DNA from: JACKCD01 sp041390905
Lineage (GTDB): Bacteria > Chloroflexota > Anaerolineae > Promineifilales > Promineifilaceae
DNA: 64,000 nucleotides
Assembly (NCBI GenBank): GCA_041390905.1
Contig: JAWKPA010000012.1
Location: forward strand, 1,674,001 to 1,738,000
Reading direction: 5' to 3'
The notes beneath the pieces were generated by a model. It worked only from the letters and a program-made list of their open reading frames with translations. It had not been told where the DNA came from and did no database searches. Numbering within the stretch: position 1 is the first letter of the stretch; every line of letters starts with the position of its first letter. Below, in pieces: positions 58,732 through 64,000 of this stretch. The position numbers and the translations under genes were made by a program.

Positions 58732-61635
58732 TTAATAGGGATTGGTGGCGGCGATCTGATCAGAAACCGGCCGTCGCCATTCGCGGGCAATGCGAATGTT
58801 GTTGATGTTGGTCAGGAAGGTGTTGTTGAGGATGTAATCATCTGGCAACGTCTTCAGGTAAATCCCGGACTCGTTGTTGGCAATACGGTTGGCGTTGATC
58901 TGGTTGCGCTTGGCTTCTTCGGTCAGGTAAACGCCCTGCGTGCTGTGCGAAATCCAGTTGTCAATCACAAAGTTTTCTTCGGATTTGATGTAGACGCCGG
59001 TGTCATTGCGCTGCAAGTCGTTGTTGTGAATGGTGTTTTCCGAAGCCCCATCATACAGATAGAAACCGTACTGCGTTGAGCTGTGGATTTTGTTGTCATG
59101 CACCACGTTCAGGCTTGCTTCCCGGTTGAGGCGCACGCCGCGCTGATTGCTGATAATTTCGTTATCATAAATATCGTTGCGGTGTGAATCCCAAATGGCG
59201 ACGCCATCGGTGTTGCCAATGAGGATGTTGCCATAAACGGAGTTGCGGTTGCTGTTGCGGTCAAGCATGATGCCGTGCAGCCGGTTGTTTTCGGAGCGGT
59301 TGTTGCGGATGATGTTGTTGAAGCACCGCTTGGAGAAGATGATGCCGTGGTTGCCGTTGTCATGGACGTAGTTTTCTTCCACAATAAAGTTGTTGGAGTC
59401 GTCGTGGGGGTCAATGCCATACTGAATATTGTCGAAAACTTCGTTGCCGCGCATGATCATGCCGGTGGTGCCGAAGGTGTAGATGCCAAAGTAGTTGTTG
59501 TGAACCTTGCTGTTGATGATGGAGCCGGTGGTGAGTTCATGCCCAAACTGCTCTTTGGTGGCAATGCGCCAGGAGAGGCCATAGACACCGCCGCCGCCGG
59601 TGGAGACCTCCAGTGAGTACCCCAAGTAGCCAATTTCGGACTCGATGATGTCCATGCGGGCATCACGAACCAGTAGATAGCTGCGGCCATCTTTGTGTTC
59701 GGTGTCGTAGTCGCTGGTTTCGGGATTCCAGGAGGAGATGTGGGTGTGGGCAACGGTTAAATTGCCGCCTTTGCTGGTGATGGCAACAAAGTTTTCTGGC
59801 GTGCTGAGCAGCTTGAGCCAGGCAACATCTGATCCTTCCACAAGTACGGTGGCATGGGTGTCTATGTAGAGGTTGGCCTTGAGCAGGTAGATGCCTTTGC
59901 CCTCGTAATCCAGGATCTTTTTGTCGTCAATGGCATCACGGATTTGGGGTACGGTGGTGACGCTGCCAAAGCCGCTGATGATGATGGTGTTGCTTTCGGG
60001 CAAATAGGTGATGTTGGCCTGGTTGCTTTCGTCCAGCCCTTGCCGGTAGGTTTCAAAGGGTTGGAAGGGGAGCTGGATGTCTATGCTTTGGCCTTTTTCC
60101 CAGGGGGTGTTGTTGACGTTAATGGCACTGAGGGGCAGGCCGTATTTGGCGGCCAGCAGTTGGGGCGTATCGCCGTCGCTGATGGTGTAGCTGGTGGTGC
60201 CTTCATTAACGGCCGTTGCGCCCACTTCTACCTGCGGCGGTGGATTCTGCTGCACGGCCTCTGCCACACGGGTCAGGTCATACGCCGGCAGTTCCGACTC
60301 AACAGCAAAAAAGCGAATGTCATTAATTCGCTCTTGGTGAGATTTATCCACTTGAAACATACTCAGCCCCAGAATAAAGACCATGCCAAAGGTGGCACTG
60401 TAGGCTGGCACCATGCGCATCTTTCGCTTTCGCGCCATGCGGCTGTCGTCCCATCTGGTAATCCAGCCCTGGTGGTTCATGGTAAAGAAGGCAAAGATTT
60501 TAAAGAGGGCGAAGACGTAGGTTAGCACGATGTAGACGGGCAAAATAACGATGTCTTTTGGTTCGCGCCGCAGGTGGGGGAAGATTTTGACGGCACGGGA
60601 AACGAGCCACCAAAGTGAGAGTACGAGAACGATGTTCCAGTTTTGCCGGTAGATGGCGAGCAAAAAGTAAATGGGGGCGATGAGGGTGGTGATGGGCTGG
60701 ACAATGCGGTCGAGCAGGTGGAAGGCGAGGGCTTTTTCACGCCACACCCAGCCGTCGTAGAGGGCGCGAAGGTCGGCACGCCAACTGTTGCGGGTCCACC
60801 GCAGCCGCTGCTTGAGGAACTGCCCCATTTTGGGTGCGCCGGGGGTGAAAACGCGGGCGTCTTCCTGGTAGCGTACTTTCCATCTGGCACCCTGAACGAG
60901 GTGGGTGAGCCGTTTGTCGTCGCCGCTGATGACCGGCCGGCCGAAAAAGGTTTCGTTTTCCAAATCTGGTAAAAGGGGCAAGACGGCGCTGCGGCGATAA
61001 ACGGCCGTTCTGCCCGACAAACACGTCAGCGCGTTACCAGCCGCCGCCAGAAAACGAATCTCATCAAAATAACGGCTGTCCAGATGAATATCAAAAATCT
61101 TTTGCGCCAACGTGTTGGGGTGCAGCACATTTTGCCGGGAACCAACACCGCCGACCTCGGGGTCGGCAAAGGGAGCAATCAACTTGGGTAAAACACCAAT
61201 CGTCCAGATGGTGTCGCTGTCCACCAAGGCCACTATCTCACTAGTAGCCGCTCGCATCCCATCGGCCAAAGCCGGCCGTTTGCCCGGCTTTTTGGTGATA
61301 ATCATTCGCGCCCCGCCAAACACCTGGGAGAACTCACGGAAGACAGCAATGCAATCCTTGTCGGAATGATCGATTACAGCAATGATTTCATTTGGCTCTT
61401 CCAAAGCCCAAGACTCCAGTGCCTCGCGGAACACCTCCGGGTTTTCATTATAAACAGGTATAACCAGCGATGTCGTCGCTGTAAACGACTCCGTTGGGGT
61501 TACTTTATAGCGTAGACCAATCAGTTTGCGGACGAGCCATGTCCCCCATCGCCACAAACCGATAAGCCCTACTGGTAGCAAAATGTATAGTTGAAAGGTG
61601 GTTTCTGAGAACCAACTGCTGAATTGCTCAAACAT
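58732..61635 (-). CDS. Fused membrane glycosyltransferase (GT2) - LysM - AlgG-type C5-epimerase
   Basis: This 967-aa protein has an N-terminal TM (14-36), a processive GT2 domain (TTSLVIPVYNE; VDSDT 138-142; SGDD 237-240; QRLRW 276-280, the QxxRW processivity motif), then about four TMs (310-347, 361-386, 412-427). Outside the membrane come a LysM (482-522, YTISDGDTPQLLAAKYGL) and a long right-handed beta-helix (about 560-955). Helix motif YGIDPHDDSN (DPHD 742-745) and HGIIFSKRC/LHGIMLDRNS match AlgG mannuronan C5-epimerase and its catalytic DPHD. Polymerase (Alg8-like) and epimerase are thus one chain. The polymer is inferred to be alginate-like. Confidence 0.88.
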   Translation of the reverse strand: MFEQFSSWFSETTFQLYILLPVGLIGLWRWGTWLVRKLIGLRYKVTPTESFTATTSLVIPVYNENPEVFREALESWALEEPNEIIAVIDHSDKDCIAVFREFSQVFGGARMIITKKPGKRPALADGMRAATSEIVALVDSDTIWTIGVLPKLIAPFADPEVGGVGSRQNVLHPNTLAQKIFDIHLDSRYFDEIRFLAAAGNALTCLSGRTAVYRRSAVLPLLPDLENETFFGRPVISGDDKRLTHLVQGARWKVRYQEDARVFTPGAPKMGQFLKQRLRWTRNSWRADLRALYDGWVWREKALAFHLLDRIVQPITTLIAPIYFLLAIYRQNWNIVLVLSLWWLVSRAVKIFPHLRREPKDIVILPVYIVLTYVFALFKIFAFFTMNHQGWITRWDDSRMARKRKMRMVPAYSATFGMVFILGLSMFQVDKSHQERINDIRFFAVESELPAYDLTRVAEAVQQNPPPQVEVGATAVNEGTTSYTISDGDTPQLLAAKYGLPLSAINVNNTPWEKGQSIDIQLPFQPFETYRQGLDESNQANITYLPESNTIIISGFGSVTTVPQIRDAIDDKKILDYEGKGIYLLKANLYIDTHATVLVEGSDVAWLKLLSTPENFVAITSKGGNLTVAHTHISSWNPETSDYDTEHKDGRSYLLVRDARMDIIESEIGYLGYSLEVSTGGGGVYGLSWRIATKEQFGHELTTGSIINSKVHNNYFGIYTFGTTGMIMRGNEVFDNIQYGIDPHDDSNNFIVEENYVHDNGNHGIIFSKRCFNNIIRNNRSENNRLHGIMLDRNSNRNSVYGNILIGNTDGVAIWDSHRNDIYDNEIISNQRGVRLNREASLNVVHDNKIHSSTQYGFYLYDGASENTIHNNDLQRNDTGVYIKSEENFVIDNWISHSTQGVYLTEEAKRNQINANRIANNESGIYLKTLPDDYILNNTFLTNINNIRIAREWRRPVSDQIAATNPY

Positions 61636-61714
61636 TGTTAAGTAGCTCCTTCCTCTCCGTTCCTAACCAAGTATGGGACAAAGCAAGCGGTAAGCGATAG
61701 GTTGGATCAAAGCA

Positions 61715-61744
61715 GCGGGAAGACAGGCTGCCCCATCTTCCCGC
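61715..61744 (-). terminator. Hairpin after the nucleotide-sugar dehydrogenase gene
   Basis: GCGGGAAGA (61715-61723) and TCTTCCCGC (61736-61744) form a 9-bp perfect stem with a 12-nt loop, 14 nt after the stop codon on the minus strand. A partial terminator would allow some read-through to the glycosyltransferase gene. Confidence 0.6.
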
Positions 61745-61758
61745 CCATGAACTATTTG

Positions 61759-62793
61759 TCAGTGAACATAACTAGAGCCATTTACTTTCTGCGCCACGGC
61801 AGCGTTAAGAAGGCTTTTGTCGAACACCAGAAGCGGTTCTGCCGCTTGTTCGTTTTGCACGGCTGCCAAAATGTCACCAATCTCGTCGGGAGCCGTTGCC
61901 GGAGGTACCCAGGCCTCCAGCTCTTCATTGACAGCGATAGTGGCGGCTAACATTTTATGATCCCAGCCGTTATCTTCGCAGAAAGCCATGAACCCGGTTG
62001 TGTCCTTGGGCAGGCAGGCTCCACCGTAGGGAACGCCACCACGAACGCCGTAAAGCGGATTCCACATGCTTTCGGCACTGCGGGCAACGGTTGCCCCAAC
62101 GAGGTTGCTGTCAATACCTAACTGCTCGCAAATCTGGTGTACTTCGTTGAAGTAGCTGATTTTGACGGCGTTGTAGATATTGTTAACGTATTTGATCATT
62201 TCGGCTTCAGTGGGGGTGCAGTGGACGATGAGACCACCAAAGGGGGCATAGATTTTGTTGAGCAGACTGGCGCAGCGTTGATCGGTTGAACCAAGAACGG
62301 TGATCCAGGGGCGGTCAAAATCTTGAACGGCCGTTTTCTGGCGCAAAAATTCCGGGTTCATGCAGACACCAAAATCAACCCCCGCTTCCTTGCCCGATGC
62401 CTGTTCCAAAATAGGCGTCAAGCATTGCTCAGTCGTTGTGGGAGGAACCGTACTGCGAACAACAACGACCACAAACTTGTCTGTTTGGGCAAGCCCCCGG
62501 CCCACATCACGGGCGGCCGACTTGATATGATCTAACACAACGCGATTGTTCACAGTAGGCGTGGAAACCGTTAGCATAACAACATCAACCGCCGACCAAT
62601 CAACATGAACGGCCGTTGTTGCCATTAATCCCTCCTGGCGCAATTGGTAAATCCGCTCCTGATTGACATCAACATAGGTTACCGCATGGCCCTTTCTGGT
62701 AAAACCTTTCCCAGTGGCAACCCCAACAACCCCGGAACCAACAACTAGAATGTTGCATGGGGCATTCTCCCGTGGATTAGGCTTTGTAAACAT
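61759..62793 (-). CDS. UDP-glucose/GDP-mannose dehydrogenase family protein (AlgD/Ugd-like, short)
   Basis: This 344-aa protein has an NAD Rossmann motif GSGVVG (19-24), STPTVNN, VVVRSTVPPTT, GVDFGVCMNPEFLR, AEMIKYVNNIYNAVKISYFNEV (Lys201, Asn205) and the catalytic GGACLPKD with Cys260. These give two-step oxidation of a nucleotide sugar to its uronate. GVDFGV-NPEFLR resembles AlgD, so GDP-mannuronate is a good guess. The usual family length is about 420-440. Here the segment after the first Rossmann strands and much of the C-terminal sugar-nucleotide domain are missing, without any frameshift seen. AGGAGG lies 5 nt before the ATG. Confidence 0.88.
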   Translation of the reverse strand: MFTKPNPRENAPCNILVVGSGVVGVATGKGFTRKGHAVTYVDVNQERIYQLRQEGLMATTAVHVDWSAVDVVMLTVSTPTVNNRVVLDHIKSAARDVGRGLAQTDKFVVVVVRSTVPPTTTEQCLTPILEQASGKEAGVDFGVCMNPEFLRQKTAVQDFDRPWITVLGSTDQRCASLLNKIYAPFGGLIVHCTPTEAEMIKYVNNIYNAVKISYFNEVHQICEQLGIDSNLVGATVARSAESMWNPLYGVRGGVPYGGACLPKDTTGFMAFCEDNGWDHKMLAATIAVNEELEAWVPPATAPDEIGDILAAVQNEQAAEPLLVFDKSLLNAAVAQKVNGSSYVH

Positions 62794-63473
62794 GGATTCC
62801 TCCTAAAGAATGCTCTCAAATGATGATGTATTGGCACAGGCAATGCTGCAAACTGCCCAAAGCATCATTGAATGAATACGTCTCTTACGAAAATTACAGT
62901 TTTTCTTGATGTCGCATTGCTATCATGACTGGATAGCTCATGTCCCTAAAACTTAATAATGCGACGCCGCTTGCTTTGTCTTGTTAAATGGGGTAACGAA
63001 GAGAAGAAAATGCGTGATTGTGGAGTGATGTACGACGTCGGATCTCCTATGGCTTCTTTCTTACAGAGGCACCGTCAAGCTGTTTTGCCTGACGCTCCCT
63101 AGCCTCACAGTAGAAAGAAAAATAGTTAGAATGTAATGCTATATTTTTCCAATAAGTGCGCTCCTTATGCTGCACATTGCATTTGCTACTTCAGTGTCAA
63201 TGAGCAATTTGTACCGATACAGTTAACATTAAAGTGGACTACTATAGGTAATTTGTACTATTTCTGCTACGCACGTAATTGTAACAATAAAAACTTACAA
63301 CGCATCTTACAGTATTCACGCAAAATTCACGGGCGCATTAACGGGAGCCATTCAGCAGCAATAAGGCATTAGTCCTGACTTGAAAGTCACATAGACAGGC
63401 ACCTGCTCACACCTTAGACTGAGCTTATTGATTGATTCAAAGCTCTCTTAAGTTGGTGACTATAGGTATAACA
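62794..63473. other. 680-bp AT-rich divergent regulatory region of the exopolysaccharide locus
   Basis: This lies between the dehydrogenase (minus) and the beta-helix gene (plus). It is clearly more AT-rich than anything else in the window and lacks AACGGCCGTT and word repeats. A 78-codon frame at 63136-63372 has no ribosome site and a composition unlike local genes. The length and composition suggest a heavily regulated promoter region. No riboswitch consensus was matched. Confidence 0.6.
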
Positions 63474-64000
63474 ATGTCTATAAAAACGTATTGGAAAAAC
63501 GGTCTGCTTATCCTTGCTATCTTCGCCATGATTATCTTTACTTTTTCGGCAGCGATGGCAGATATGGCAGATTATTACGTAAGCCCAGGCGGTAATGACG
63601 GTAATGATGGGTTGTCCCCGGAAACGGCCGTTTTAACCATCCAGCAAGCCCTCATGCGTGCCCAACCCGGCGACGTGGTGCATCTGGCGGCGGGTGAGTA
63701 TGACCAGGATGTTGTTTCCGTGCGCAACGGCAGCAGCAACGCCCCGATTACCATGACCGGGCCGAAAGATGCCGTCATACATGGGGCGGGAAACGGCCGT
63801 ATTTTTGAAATCAACCACGACTACATCACCCTCGACGGCTTCACCATTGACGGGCTGCACGGCGACCCCGCCAGCGCCAGCGGCTACCGCGACAAACTGC
63901 TCTATGTTCACGGCCGGCAGATCCGCCGGGGCGTGGTCGGTTTGCGCGTGCTTAATATGACCTTTGCCAACGCCGGGGGCGAATGCGTGCGGCTGCGCTA
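63474..64000 (+). CDS. Secreted right-handed beta-helix protein (5' part, runs off the window)
   Basis: The first 175 codons encode a signal peptide (MSIKTYWKNGLLILAIFAMIIFTFSAAMA), then DYYVSPGGNDGNDGLSPETAVLTIQQALMRAQPGDVVHLAAGEY. This is the DUF1565/pectate-lyase-like opening of parallel beta-helix enzymes. Helix rungs follow (ITMTGPKDAVIHGAGNGRIFEINHDYITLDGFTIDG). It may be a polysaccharide lyase, epimerase or binding protein acting on the locus product; the active-site part lies beyond the window. AGG lies 7 nt before the ATG. Confidence 0.85.
   Translation, partial: MSIKTYWKNGLLILAIFAMIIFTFSAAMADMADYYVSPGGNDGNDGLSPETAVLTIQQALMRAQPGDVVHLAAGEYDQDVVSVRNGSSNAPITMTGPKDAVIHGAGNGRIFEINHDYITLDGFTIDGLHGDPASASGYRDKLLYVHGRQIRRGVVGLRVLNMTFANAGGECVRLR

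Larger units (their letters stand above)
1991..63632. repeat. Dispersed 10-bp palindrome AACGGCCGTT, about 90 copies
   Basis: Exact copies found by eye start at: 1991 2231 3358 3389 5147 5303 5406 5837 6931 7895 8553 8645 11080 11592 12973 14006 14198 14289 14410 15361 15517 15547 16819 17066 17162 17416 17540 18132 19252 20039 20492 20595 21062 21260 21983 22040 23276 23330 26098 27590 27818 28604 29452 30917 31277 31400 32389 32995 34072 34583 34654 34884 35193 35203 35310 35386 37341 38585 38814 39336 39457 42386 43203 44854 45586 47921 48237 48678 48759 48843 48975 50358 50923 51085 51226 52096 53280 53779 54622 55831 56367 56580 57460 58038 58251 60208 61000 62326 62607 63623. Nearly all lie in coding sequence. 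A given 10-mer is expected about 0.06 times in 64 kb of equal-base DNA. Confidence 0.95.

Noticed and set aside
63136..63372. 78-codon frame in the AT-rich intergenic region
   Set aside because: No ribosome site, odd Cys/Asn/Tyr-rich composition, no recognisable pattern, and no local palindrome.
51502..63473. c-di-GMP (GEMM) riboswitch in leaders of the kinase, lipoprotein and beta-helix genes
   Set aside because: Short resemblances such as CGCACAACG occur, but the conserved core and pairing pattern could not be assembled by eye.
1..64000. Insertion sequences or transposase genes
   Set aside because: No transposase, integrase or terminal-repeat plus target-duplication pattern was found, despite the many short repeats.

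Overview
The window is a 64 kb piece of a GC-rich (roughly 55-60 percent by eye) bacterial chromosome that is dense in genes. The protein styles suggest a filamentous, surface-living Chloroflexota (Anaerolineae/Ardenticatenia-like) organism. These styles are an AACGGCCGTT-studded genome, a Chp-type chemosensory operon, membrane-anchored Ser/Thr kinases with secreted sensor domains, and BcsB/Alg8-like exopolysaccharide genes. The taxonomic call is inference; no rRNA or other phylogenetic marker is present.

Layout. 1-10.2 kb is mixed housekeeping: the tail of an SDR dehydrogenase, a glutamine-synthetase-family enzyme, a PHP phosphatase, a zinc ribbon protein, YceD-Obg, RdgB, an FG-GAP propeller protein, an alpha/beta hydrolase, and MurA with Asp in place of the catalytic Cys. 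10.3-19.8 kb is a probable catabolic cluster of unknown substrate: a 557-aa conserved protein, an M19-dipeptidase-like protein, a 229-aa unknown, a cupin, an MFS exporter, a methylaspartate-ammonia-lyase-like protein, a membrane protein and an SDR. A HigBA-type toxin-antitoxin pair is inserted in it. Two of the enzyme homologues have lost canonical catalytic or metal residues. 19.8-30.7 kb is a mosaic: a CBM9-like protein, an RlmI-like methyltransferase, HNH plus partner, MoeA, two GNATs, a YdeI-like protein, an MFS, an M50-like protease and a class II aldolase.

30.7-51.5 kb is a long minus-strand array whose gene order (RR with TPR, RR, CheW, three MCPs, CheR, CheA-REC, CheB, double CheW) mirrors pilGHIJK-chpABC of Pseudomonas. 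It is followed by two transmembrane kinase-like proteins and a lipoprotein. 51.9-64 kb holds a third kinase of the same family and an exopolysaccharide locus: a BcsB-like protein, a binding-protein-like lipoprotein, a fused glycosyltransferase-LysM-AlgG-type epimerase, a short AlgD/Ugd-type dehydrogenase, and the start of a secreted beta-helix protein. A plausible reading is that the chemosensory and kinase modules tune type IV pili or gliding together with production of an alginate-like matrix.

Two genome-scale signals overlay the genes. The first is the 10-bp palindrome AACGGCCGTT, about 90 times in 64 kb and almost entirely inside genes. At many copies the plus strand switches from G-rich on the left to C-rich on the right whatever the gene orientation. 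The second is a set of intergenic hairpins whose arms are built from short tandem words (families around GGAGATTG, GTAATCAG, CAGGATTCA, GCGGAT and others). They sit between genes, often between genes of the same operon.
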